A stretch of 36,423 bases of DNA, from positions 1-36,423 of the forward strand of contig JAKVKP010000027.1 of the NCBI GenBank assembly GCA_022484805.1, read 5' to 3'. The notes under the pieces were generated by a model. It searched no databases, was not told where the DNA came from, and saw nothing but the letters and a program-made list of their open reading frames with translations. Below are positions 24,009 through 32,583 of this stretch, one piece after another. This DNA is from Streptococcaceae bacterium (GTDB taxonomy: Bacteria; Bacillota; Bacilli; Lactobacillales; Streptococcaceae). Both the position numbers and the translations under genes were made by a program. Within the stretch, counting starts at the first letter, position 1; every line of letters starts with the position of its first letter.

Positions 24009-25035
24009 TGAAAACCACTTCGCTCTCTTGCTTTTCAGTTACTTTCCCAATTTCAAAGAAAGCCTCGTTATTTTCTTTTAGTATTTCTTGAACCTCTGAT
24101 AATTTTTCTGGTGCAACAGCTAATACCATGCCAATACCCATATTAAAAATTTCGTACATTTCAAGTGTCGGAATTTCACCATATTGCTCTAAAACATCAA
24201 AAATAGCTAATTTATCCCACGAACCAAGCTTAATTTCTGCTGAAAGTGCCGTTTGAAACATTCTTGGAATATTTTCAACAAAGCCACCACCAGTGATGTG
24301 TGCCACACCGTTTAAGACTTGAGCATCAATCAGCGGCTTTAATGCTTTGACATAAATTCTTGTGGGCACAAGTAAAGCCTCGGCAACTGTCTGCTTCAGC
24401 TCAGGAACAGTATCATTTACTTTCAATCCTTTTTTCTCAAAGAAAATTTGACGAACTAATGAATAGCCATTTGAATGGATACCACTTGAGGGTAATCCTA
24501 ATAAAATATCGCCTGCTTTAATTTTTTGACCAGTAATCATTGCTGATTTTTCAGCCACACCAACAGCAAAGCCTGCTAAATCGTAGTCATCTGCCTGATA
24601 CATACCCGGCATTTCAGCCGTTTCGCCACCAATTAAAGCCGCACCGGCATCTAAGCAGCCATTAGCGACACCTGCAACAACCTGTTCAAGTCTTTCAGGA
24701 ATATTTTTTCCCGTTGCAATATAATCTAAAAAGTAAAGTGGTTCTGCGCCCTGTGCAACGATATCATTCACACACATTGCAACGCAGTCAATACCAATCG
24801 TATCATGCTTATTTGCATCAATTGCGACCTTAAGCTTGGTACCGACACCGTCAGTACCCGAAATTAAAACAGGCTCCTTAACATTCAATTCAGTTAAATC
24901 AAAAGCGCCACCAAAACCACCAATTGAACCCATCACACCGAGGCGTTCTGTTTTCTTGACATGTTTTTTAATTCGATCAACGACCTCATAGCCCGCATTA
25001 ACATCTACACCAGCTTTTGAATAAGCGTTTGCCAT
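24001..25035 (-). CDS. purM: Phosphoribosylformylglycinamidine cyclo-ligase (AIR synthetase)
   Basis: ATP-dependent ring closure of FGAM to AIR. The 344-residue protein has the family start [21 protein letters not shown], then GGFGGAFDL near residue 42, [13 protein letters not shown] near 60 and [13 protein letters not shown] near 136. [13 protein letters not shown] lies near residue 247. The start has AAAAGGAG. It follows purF by a 100-bp AT-rich gap and overlaps purN. Confidence 0.97.
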   Translation of the reverse strand: MANAYSKAGVDVNAGYEVVDRIKKHVKKTERLGVMGSIGGFGGAFDLTELNVKEPVLISGTDGVGTKLKVAIDANKHDTIGIDCVAMCVNDIVAQGAEPLYFLDYIATGKNIPERLEQVVAGVANGCLDAGAALIGGETAEMPGMYQADDYDLAGFAVGVAEKSAMITGQKIKAGDILLGLPSSGIHSNGYSLVRQIFFEKKGLKVNDTVPELKQTVAEALLVPTRIYVKALKPLIDAQVLNGVAHITGGGFVENIPRMFQTALSAEIKLGSWDKLAIFDVLEQYGEIPTLEMYEIFNMGIGMVLAVAPEKLSEVQEILKENNEAFFEIGKVTEKQESEVVFID

Positions 25036-25135
25036 TAGTTCTCCTTTTATTTCAATCCTACATTTTATAATTTAATTTTATTATTTATAACTATTTTAAT
25101 TAATTTAATCAAGAAACTAATTCTTTAACAAATTA

Positions 25136-26590
25136 TCATTTTACCTCAGTTGCTGCTGCAATTATCGCATCCTCTTCAAGTGATTTACGATAATCAGCTT
25201 CATAATCATAAAGTGGTGTTGGATAATCACCGTTGAAATAAGCCATACACAAGCCACTATAAGGCGCATCATTTTGCAAGTCAATCGCATCAATCAGACC
25301 TTGCTCACTTAAGAAGTAAAGTGAATCTGCTCCAATAATTTCCTTGATTTCCTCAACAGAATGGTTGGCAGCGATTAATTCTTTACGTGTTTGAATATCA
25401 ATCCCATAAAAGCAAGGGTATTTAAGCGGCGGTGAAGAAATCACAACGTGAACCTCTGCTGCGCCTGCTTCTTTTAACAGTTGAACAATTCGACGGCTTG
25501 TTGTGCCACGAACGATTGAATCATCAACCATCACTACACGCTTGCCTTCAACCACACCACGAACGGCTGATAATTTCATTCTTACACCTTGCTCGCGTAG
25601 CTCTTGAGTTGGCTGAATGAAGGTCCGCTGAATATATTGATTTTTAACCAGACCTAGCTCATAAGGGAGACCACTTTCTTCAGCAAAGCCACTTGCGGCG
25701 GAAAGTGATGAATTCGGTACGCCAACTACAATATCGGCTTCAATTGGATATTCTTGTGCTAAGCGTTTGCCCATCCGTTTTCGTGCAGTATGAACATTAA
25801 CACCAGAGATTGTCGAATCAGGTCTAGCAAAATAGATAAATTCCATGGAGCAAATTGCCAGCTGTGTATCATCCGTATATTTTTCAATTCGATAGCCATC
25901 ATCATTAATAATAATCATTTCACCAGGAGCGACATCACGAATCAAGGTTGCACCAACCACTTCAAAGGCACAGGTTTCACTAGCAACAACATAGGCACCA
26001 TTCTTCATTTGCCCAAGTGCCAGTGGTCTAAAGCCATTTGGATCTAATGCAGCAATCATCTCATTTTCAGTCATTAAAAGGTAGGCAAAGCCACCTTTAA
26101 CCGTATTGAGTGCCTCTTTCATCTTATCAATCACATTATCGGCCTTTGAGTGGCGAATCAAGTGCATCAAAATCTCCGTGTCCGAATTTGAATGATAAAT
26201 GCCACCACTTTCTTCTAATTCACGTCTCAAAGAAATGGCGTTAGTAAGGTTACCATTATGTGCCAAGCCAAATTGACCATTATAAAATTTGAACAATAAA
26301 GGTTGGATATTATTAATTGATTTACTTCCTGAAGTTGCATAACGGACATGTCCAATCGCAGCTTGACCTTTTAGCTTAGTCAAATCCCGTTCGTTCTTAA
26401 AAACATCTGCTAATAAGCCTAAATCACGATGACCACGTAGCTTGCCGTTTTCGTTTGAAACAATTCCTGCCCCCTCTTGACCACGATGTTGTAGACTATG
26501 AAGGCCAAAATAAGTGACGCGACTTGCATCTGGATGTCCCCAAATTCCAAAAAGGCCGCATTCCTCATTTAAACTTTTTACTTCAACCAT
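25136..26590 (-). CDS. purF: Amidophosphoribosyltransferase
   Basis: First committed step of purine synthesis: PRPP plus glutamine to phosphoribosylamine. A 10-residue N-terminal propeptide ([10 protein letters not shown]) precedes the catalytic Cys of CGLFGIWGH, as in the B. subtilis type. [12 protein letters not shown] and FGLAHNGNL complete the glutaminase domain. The PRPP-binding motif is [16 protein letters not shown] near residue 350. Cysteines in AICSMEF, YPCFYG and GLCMAYF match three of the four Fe-S ligand positions I recall for B. subtilis PurF. Fifteen bp separate it from purL. Confidence 0.97.
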   Translation of the reverse strand: MVEVKSLNEECGLFGIWGHPDASRVTYFGLHSLQHRGQEGAGIVSNENGKLRGHRDLGLLADVFKNERDLTKLKGQAAIGHVRYATSGSKSINNIQPLLFKFYNGQFGLAHNGNLTNAISLRRELEESGGIYHSNSDTEILMHLIRHSKADNVIDKMKEALNTVKGGFAYLLMTENEMIAALDPNGFRPLALGQMKNGAYVVASETCAFEVVGATLIRDVAPGEMIIINDDGYRIEKYTDDTQLAICSMEFIYFARPDSTISGVNVHTARKRMGKRLAQEYPIEADIVVGVPNSSLSAASGFAEESGLPYELGLVKNQYIQRTFIQPTQELREQGVRMKLSAVRGVVEGKRVVMVDDSIVRGTTSRRIVQLLKEAGAAEVHVVISSPPLKYPCFYGIDIQTRKELIAANHSVEEIKEIIGADSLYFLSEQGLIDAIDLQNDAPYSGLCMAYFNGDYPTPLYDYEADYRKSLEEDAIIAAATEVK

Positions 26591-26605
26591 TTTTGAATCC
26601 CTTTC

Positions 26606-29600
26606 CTAGTTCTTATTCTGGAAATAGCTAACCGCACTTGCAAATAGTGACTGCTCCTTATTTCCTGGAATATTTTTAAACAACCCAGCTTCAAAGCGCT
26701 CTGAGTGACCCATTTTACCTAAAATTTGACCATTTTTACTAATGATACCTTCAATCGCTGAAATTGAGCCGTTTGGATTAAAAGCACTAGCCATTGATGG
26801 CTGACCTGAAAAATCAGCATATTGACTAATAATTTGACCATTTTCAATCAGCTCAGCTAATTCGGCTTCGGAAACTACAAACTTACCTTCACCATGTGAA
26901 ACTGGAATCGCATGGATATCGCCAACCTGAACACCAGCCAACCAAGGAGAATTAGTATTAGCAATCCGAGTTTCAACCATTTTTGCAACGTGCTGATTGG
27001 CATCATTATAAAACAAGGTTGGACTCGTTTCTGTAATTTGATCAAAATGACCATAAGGTAGCAAGCCTGATTTGACAAGTGCTTGGAAGCCATTACAGAT
27101 ACCTAAAATCAAGCCACCCTTAGCAATAAAAGCGTCAATTGCCGCTTTAACCTTTTGATTAAGCAGAATATTCACAATAAATTTCGCGCTACCATCAGGC
27201 TCATCTGCCGCTGAAAAACCACCGCTTAGCATCAAAATTTGAGCTTGCTTTAAATTTTCAACCATTTCATCAATTGAGTCAGCAATTGTCTTTTCATTTA
27301 AAGTAATGAAAGGTACAATCTTCGTTTCAGCACCAGCAGACTCAAAGGCCTTAGCGGAATCGTATTCACAGTTTGTACCAGGAAAGACTGGTAAATAAAC
27401 TAATGGCTTAGCAATCGCCGTTGAATTATTAATCACTGCTTGACTTTTAACCTCAGGTACCTCGTCAAGCACTTGATTCTGTTCAAAGGTTGTCGGATAA
27501 ATTGTTTCAAAGGTACCTTCAAAGGCAGCAAGCAGGCTTTGACCTGAAATTTCAATTTGATTAATCGTTAATTTGAATTCGGCAGTTGTTTGTCCAATTC
27601 TTTCAACACCTGCTAAATCAATTTTTTCTGAGCTCGTTAAAATAAAGCCACCAAACTCAGCAGTTAATAAATCTTCTACATTTTCTAGCTCAACCGCTGC
27701 ACCAATTTGATTGCCAAAGCTCATTAGTGCAATTGCCTCACCGAAGCCACCTGTTTTAGTAGAAATGGCAGAGCTAATTGAATAGGTTGTTTGTAATTGA
27801 TCTACTAAGGCAAAATTGGCTTTAATTTTTGAATAATCAATTGTTTCAGCAATTTTTTCACCTTTAATATAGTAAATATAATCTCCAGCTGTTTTGAATT
27901 CAGGAGATAAAATACGATCTGCTGTCGAAGTTGTCACACCAAAGGCGACCAGACTTGGTGGCACATTGATATTTTCGAAGCTACCACTCATTGAATCCTT
28001 ACCACCAATACTTGGTAAACCAAGCTCAGCCTGCGCTTGAATTGTCCCTAAAAGGGCTGCAAGTGGCTTGCCAAAGCGCTCTGGATTCTTATCCATTCTT
28101 TCAAAGTATTCTTGATATGAAAAACGAGCCTTCGACCAATCGCTACCTGTTGCAACTAAACGAGCAGTTGCCTCAATTACTGCATAAGCTGCACCATGAT
28201 ATGGTGACCAAGCAGCAATATCTGGATGATAACCGTGTGCTAATAAGCTTACTGTGTTTGTTGTTCCATTTAAGACTGGTAATTTTTGAACTGAACTTTC
28301 GACTGGAGTGATTTGATAGCGTCCGCCAATCGGTTGGTTAACCGTTGAACGACCAATACTACTATCAAAAATTGTTTGTAGCCCTTTTTGACTTGCATGA
28401 TTCATTTTTGCTAATAATTGAGTCAAGTCATTAGAAAACTGCTCATTACTCGTTGTTTGCGTAAATGGTTTTGCTTGACCTTCGTCAACAACAACAGCAT
28501 CAATTGAGCTTCTAGCACCATTTGTATCTAAGAAGCGACGATCAATCTCAACAATTGTTTCACCGTTCCAGCGCATGACAAGCTTTGCTGCTTCAGTGAC
28601 CTCAGCCACCTGTACTGCTAATATATTTTCCTTTGCTGATGCTGCAATAAAGCCTTCAACATCACTTGCCTCAACGACAACAGCCATTCTTTCCTGCGAC
28701 TCTGAAATGGCAATTTCTGTACCGTTTAATCCTTGGTATTTCAGTGGTACTAAATCCAAATTAATATCAACACCATCTGCTAATTCACCAATCGCCACAC
28801 AAACACCGCCTGCGCCAAAGTCATTTGACTTTTTGATTAGCTTAGTGACTGTTGGATTTCTAAATAAACGTTGAATTTTTCGTTCTTCAATCGGATTGCC
28901 TTTTTGAACCTCACTACCGGCTGTTTCGACGGAAGTTTTAGTCTGTACCTTGGATGAGCCAGTTGCCCCGCCAACACCATCGCGCCCTGTCTTACCACCT
29001 AATAAAATAATCGCATCGCCAGGTTTGGGTGCAATTCGCTTAACGTTTTCCTTTGGTGCAGCGCCGACAACCGCGCCAACTTCCATTCGCTTAGCAACAA
29101 AGCCGTCATGGAAGTATTCTTTGACATAAGTCGTTGCCAGACCAATTTGATTGCCGTAAGAGCTATAGCCGTGTGCTGCGTCCTTTGAAATGACCTGCTG
29201 GGGTAGCTTACCCGCCATTGTTTCTTGGACAGGCTGTAAGATATTACCTGCGCCAGTAATTCGCATTGCTTGGTAGACATAAGAACGACCAGATAATGGA
29301 TCACGAATTGCGCCGCCAATACAAGTTGAAGCACCACCAAAAGGCTCAATTTCTGTTGGGTGATTATGCGTTTCATTTTTAAACATTAAAAGCCAAGGTT
29401 CCTTGACACCATTAACATCTACTTCAATTTCAATGCTGCATGCGTTGATTTCATCACTGACTTCTAAATCATCCAATCGACCATTTGCCCGCTCATAGCG
29501 ACCAAAAATAGTCGCCAAGTCCATTAAGGTTTTTGGCTTTGCCTGACGATTTAATTCTTCGCGCATTGCTAGATACTGGTCATAAGTTGCTTGAAGCTGT

Positions 29601-30340
29601 GCTTGAAATTGACTTTTTGAGAAGTCAACATTTTTTAATTCCGTCTCAAAGGTCGTATGGCGACAGTGATCAGACCAATAAGTGTCTAAAACCTTTAATT
29701 CTGTTTCCGTTGGATTGCGTTTAATGGATTGGAAATATTCCTGAATACAAAGTAAATCCGCAACTTCCATTGCTAAACCATTCTCTTGTTTAAAGTTAGC
29801 AAAATCAGCTGCTGTGGCAGTATTAAAAAAATCTAAAACGGGGATTTGCTTATCCGAATCAGCAAATTGTTCCAGCTGAATCGGTTTAGTAATTGTTTTA
29901 AAGCGTGAATCAACAGGATTCAGTAAGTAATTTTTAATTTTGTCAAATTCTGATGACGTAATATCAGCATTCACTAGATAAAGCTGTGCTGAATTCACTT
30001 TAACATCTGTATTAGCACCTAGTAAAAATAGAGCTTCCTCAGCTGATGAAGCGCGTTGATCAAATTGACCGGGCAAGGCTTCAATACAAAAATTTAACTG
30101 TTGAGCTAATAACGAATCAATTTCTGCTTGATCTAATAATTGATCGGTTACCTTCTCCGCAAAAATATGATTTTCTGCCTTGATTAATAATGTTTCGTCA
30201 ATATTAAAAACATCATAAACTTGAATCAGCTGAACAGAGCTCAGCGTTTCTAATTGTAAATTATTTTTTAATTCTTTTAATAACGCAATGTCTTTAATTT
30301 TAAAATTCTCTTTTTTTTCGACAAAAATTCGTTTGTTCAT
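26606..30340 (-). CDS. purL: Phosphoribosylformylglycinamidine synthase, single chain
   Basis: Converts FGAR to FGAM using ATP and glutamine. The 1244-residue chain fuses what bacilli and L. lactis make as PurS, PurL and PurQ. An N-terminal PurS-like part is followed by the synthetase (SDHCRHTTFETEL near residue 218, FKNETHNHPTEIEPFGGASTCIGGAIRD near 322, LGLPSIGGKDSMSGSF near 757). A C-terminal glutaminase has FPGTNCEYDSAKAFE near residue 990, nucleophile Cys in LILGICNGFQAL and HGEGKF near 1150. This form is found in streptococci and proteobacteria. It is the largest gene of the window. Confidence 0.97.
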   Translation of the reverse strand: MNKRIFVEKKENFKIKDIALLKELKNNLQLETLSSVQLIQVYDVFNIDETLLIKAENHIFAEKVTDQLLDQAEIDSLLAQQLNFCIEALPGQFDQRASSAEEALFLLGANTDVKVNSAQLYLVNADITSSEFDKIKNYLLNPVDSRFKTITKPIQLEQFADSDKQIPVLDFFNTATAADFANFKQENGLAMEVADLLCIQEYFQSIKRNPTETELKVLDTYWSDHCRHTTFETELKNVDFSKSQFQAQLQATYDQYLAMREELNRQAKPKTLMDLATIFGRYERANGRLDDLEVSDEINACSIEIEVDVNGVKEPWLLMFKNETHNHPTEIEPFGGASTCIGGAIRDPLSGRSYVYQAMRITGAGNILQPVQETMAGKLPQQVISKDAAHGYSSYGNQIGLATTYVKEYFHDGFVAKRMEVGAVVGAAPKENVKRIAPKPGDAIILLGGKTGRDGVGGATGSSKVQTKTSVETAGSEVQKGNPIEERKIQRLFRNPTVTKLIKKSNDFGAGGVCVAIGELADGVDINLDLVPLKYQGLNGTEIAISESQERMAVVVEASDVEGFIAASAKENILAVQVAEVTEAAKLVMRWNGETIVEIDRRFLDTNGARSSIDAVVVDEGQAKPFTQTTSNEQFSNDLTQLLAKMNHASQKGLQTIFDSSIGRSTVNQPIGGRYQITPVESSVQKLPVLNGTTNTVSLLAHGYHPDIAAWSPYHGAAYAVIEATARLVATGSDWSKARFSYQEYFERMDKNPERFGKPLAALLGTIQAQAELGLPSIGGKDSMSGSFENINVPPSLVAFGVTTSTADRILSPEFKTAGDYIYYIKGEKIAETIDYSKIKANFALVDQLQTTYSISSAISTKTGGFGEAIALMSFGNQIGAAVELENVEDLLTAEFGGFILTSSEKIDLAGVERIGQTTAEFKLTINQIEISGQSLLAAFEGTFETIYPTTFEQNQVLDEVPEVKSQAVINNSTAIAKPLVYLPVFPGTNCEYDSAKAFESAGAETKIVPFITLNEKTIADSIDEMVENLKQAQILMLSGGFSAADEPDGSAKFIVNILLNQKVKAAIDAFIAKGGLILGICNGFQALVKSGLLPYGHFDQITETSPTLFYNDANQHVAKMVETRIANTNSPWLAGVQVGDIHAIPVSHGEGKFVVSEAELAELIENGQIISQYADFSGQPSMASAFNPNGSISAIEGIISKNGQILGKMGHSERFEAGLFKNIPGNKEQSLFASAVSYFQNKN

Positions 30341-30396
30341 CTCTCCACCTTAATTATATTTACTTATATTAAATCAATTAAACGAGTCAAAGCGAC

Positions 30397-31107
30397 CTAT
30401 TTTGTCAAGCGATTTAAAACTTCTTGATAAACGGGAATAATATCTCCCAAATCACGGCGATATAAATCCTTATCTAGATGTTCATTCGTTTCTAAATCCC
30501 ATAAGCGACAAGTGTCTGGCGAAATTTCATCTGCTAAAACAATCTCGCCGTCGGCGTTGCGACCAAATTCTAATTTAAAGTCAATTAATTTTATATTAGC
30601 CTGCTTAAATAATTCAATCAAAGCTTGATTGATTTCAAGCGTTGCAGCCTTAATCTCAGCGATTTCTTCTTCGTTTGCAATTTCAAAGTTTAAGATATGT
30701 GCGTCATTGATAAAAGGATCATCCAATTCATCTGCTTTATAGTAAAATTCAATAATTGGTTTTTTGAGCTGAACACCCTCTTCAATGCCAAAGCGCTTTG
30801 AAAAGCTACCTGCAACGTAATTTCGAAGGACAACCTCTAATGGAAACATTGTCATTTTTTGAATTAATTGTTCGGTTTTTGATATTTTTTCGATAAAATG
30901 ACTTTGGATACCCTTTTCAGCCAAAGCCTCAAATATACTAGAAGTAATCTGATTATTGAGTTCACCCTTACCTTGAATCGCATCCTTTTTCAAGCCGTTC
31001 AAAGCAGTAGCTTGATTCAAATACTCAACCCATAGAACGTTTTCATCGTTTGTTTTAAATAGCTGTTTCGCTTTACCTTCATAAATTAATTCACCTTTTG
31101 AAATCAC
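30397..31107 (-). CDS. purC: Phosphoribosylaminoimidazole-succinocarboxamide synthase
   Basis: Joins CAIR and aspartate. The 236-residue protein has YEGKAKQLF at the N-terminus, VLRNYVAGSFSKRFGIEEG near residue 92 and DFKLEFG with LADEISPDTCRLWD near residue 175. The start is GTG with AAAGGAGA 5 bases upstream. It is the first gene of the purine operon, with a perfect PurBox ~100 bp upstream. purE, purK and purB are not in the window. Confidence 0.97.
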   Translation of the reverse strand: MISKGELIYEGKAKQLFKTNDENVLWVEYLNQATALNGLKKDAIQGKGELNNQITSSIFEALAEKGIQSHFIEKISKTEQLIQKMTMFPLEVVLRNYVAGSFSKRFGIEEGVQLKKPIIEFYYKADELDDPFINDAHILNFEIANEEEIAEIKAATLEINQALIELFKQANIKLIDFKLEFGRNADGEIVLADEISPDTCRLWDLETNEHLDKDLYRRDLGDIIPVYQEVLNRLTK

Positions 31108-31135
31108 AATAGTCTCCTTTAATTATTTTTTGACA

Positions 31136-31141
31136 ATTCTA
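31136..31141 (-). promoter_or_regulatory. -10 box of the purine operon
   Basis: TAGAAT on the minus strand, about 70 bp downstream of the PurBox core. No good -35 box is present, which fits a promoter that needs the activator PurR. Confidence 0.5.
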
Positions 31142-31203
31142 GTTTAACAAATTCAAAAAACTTGCGAATTGAAAAGCCAAATTAATTTCTAAATCTAACA
31201 TCC

Positions 31204-31216
31204 ATTGTTCGGTTTT
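31204..31216 (-). promoter_or_regulatory. PurBox (PurR activator site) of the purine operon
   Basis: AAAACCGAACAAT on the minus strand matches the lactococcal/streptococcal PurBox consensus AWWWCCGAACWWT at every position. Its distance to the -10 box is what is known for L. lactis pur promoters, where PurR activates in response to PRPP. Confidence 0.88.
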
Positions 31217-31291
31217 TAATAAATTAGAAATTACGATTTGAATTTTTATGGCACTAAGGATAAGATTAGTTTATTAAGTATTGGAGGAATT

Positions 31292-32434
31292 ATGGGGGAA
31301 ATTTTTTTAATTTTGAGTTTTTCATTATTTTTATCTGTCTTATGTCGGAAGGTCAATCTTCCAGTCGTCGTTGGGCAGCTCGCTGTTGGGATTATCCTTG
31401 GACCAGCGCTTTTAAATTGGATTCATTCAGCTGATGAAATCGCAATATTAGCTGAGCTTGGCGTTATTTTTTTAATGTTCCTAGCAGGACTTGAAAGTGA
31501 TATCAATTTATTAAAACGTAATATAAAACCGGCCACTACCGTCGCCATTTGTGGCGTAATCGTACCACTTATCTCTTTTACATTACTCGGTCATTTGCTC
31601 GGTTATCAGTTTAACCAATCTTTTTTCTTAGGCATTGTTTTTGCAGCAACGAGCGTCTCCATTACTGTAGAGGTTTTAAACGAGTATAAGGCTTTAAAAT
31701 CCAACGCGGGAGCGACTATTTTAGGTGCTGCGGTCGTTGACGATATTCTAGCAGTCTTAATACTAAGCTTCTTTATTTCAAGCATTGGTATTAAATCAAC
31801 AAGTGGCTTAAGTATCGCTCTGCCGATTCAAATTTTACTTGAATTATTGTTCGTTTTCTTGATTTATATTTTAGCGCGCTATCTTGCCCCTTACCTTTTA
31901 AGGCTAGCCAATCGTCTACCTGTATATGCTGCTAGCACGATGATTTCTGTCATTCTCTGTCTAGGCTTAGCCTACGCTGCGGAATTAGTTGGAATGAGTG
32001 ATGTTATTGGTGCCTTTTTTGCTGGTGTAATCGTTTCACAAAGTCAAGTTGCCAAAGAAATTGAAAACCGTGTATCTACTATTGCTTATGTTGTTTTTAT
32101 TCCTATTTTCTTTGCCAGTATTGGCTTAAATATGAGCTTTGACGGTCTATCTAAAAACCTCATTTTAATTATTGGCATGACGTTATTAGCTGTTGCCAGT
32201 AAGGTAATCCCTGCGGCATTAGCAGCCAAGGGATTCGGCTTTAGAACAAAAGAAGCACTCCTGATTGGTAGCGGGATGGTTAGCCGTGGTGAAATGGCAT
32301 TGATTGTTTTGCAAATTGGACTTGGTGCACAGCTACTTGAACAAACGAGCTATTCAAGCTTAGTTATTGTAATTATTCTAACAACCTTGATTGCACCCTT
32401 TATGATTAAAGGGTGCCTTAAAAATCAAGAATAA
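31292..32434 (+). CDS. CPA2-family cation:proton antiporter (KefB/NapA-like)
   Basis: A 380-residue integral membrane protein with about 12 helices. Signatures are LPVVVGQLAVGIILGPALLNW near the N-terminus, LAELGVIFLMFLAGLESD (helix 3) and AATSVSITVEVL, then GAAVVDDILAVLILSFF. The D-D pair is the expected ion-binding site of electrogenic antiporters. No C-terminal TrkA-N domain is present, so it is the short form. I chose the ATG at 31292 with TTGGAGG a few bases upstream; an upstream TTG (31238) lacks a site. It is divergent from purC. Confidence 0.85.
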   Translation: MGEIFLILSFSLFLSVLCRKVNLPVVVGQLAVGIILGPALLNWIHSADEIAILAELGVIFLMFLAGLESDINLLKRNIKPATTVAICGVIVPLISFTLLGHLLGYQFNQSFFLGIVFAATSVSITVEVLNEYKALKSNAGATILGAAVVDDILAVLILSFFISSIGIKSTSGLSIALPIQILLELLFVFLIYILARYLAPYLLRLANRLPVYAASTMISVILCLGLAYAAELVGMSDVIGAFFAGVIVSQSQVAKEIENRVSTIAYVVFIPIFFASIGLNMSFDGLSKNLILIIGMTLLAVASKVIPAALAAKGFGFRTKEALLIGSGMVSRGEMALIVLQIGLGAQLLEQTSYSSLVIVIILTTLIAPFMIKGCLKNQE

Positions 32435-32454
32435 GCAAAATAATCGATTGATAC

Positions 32455-32491
32455 AAAAATTCCGATCTTTCTGGGAAAGATTGGAGTTTTT
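32455..32491 (+). terminator. Terminator of the antiporter gene
   Basis: A 17-bp stem (32455-32471 with 32475-32491) with loop TGG and two G-U pairs, ending in T5. Its central arm CCGATCTTTC..GAAAGATTGG is nearly the same as the hairpin repeated three times at 36089-36233. Confidence 0.8.
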
Positions 32492-32536
32492 ACAAGAATA
32501 AAATCATCTGCATTACTGAACATGATTTACAGGTCA

Positions 32537-32575
32537 AAAAAGGATTTATGACATTTTTTGTCATAAATCCTTTTT
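32537..32575. terminator. Bidirectional terminator between the antiporter and ABC permease genes
   Basis: A perfect 17-bp stem (32537-32553 with 32559-32575), loop T5, with A5/T5 ends. It lies 9 bp beyond the permease stop on the minus strand. Confidence 0.85.
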
Positions 32576-32583
32576 AAGCTTAA

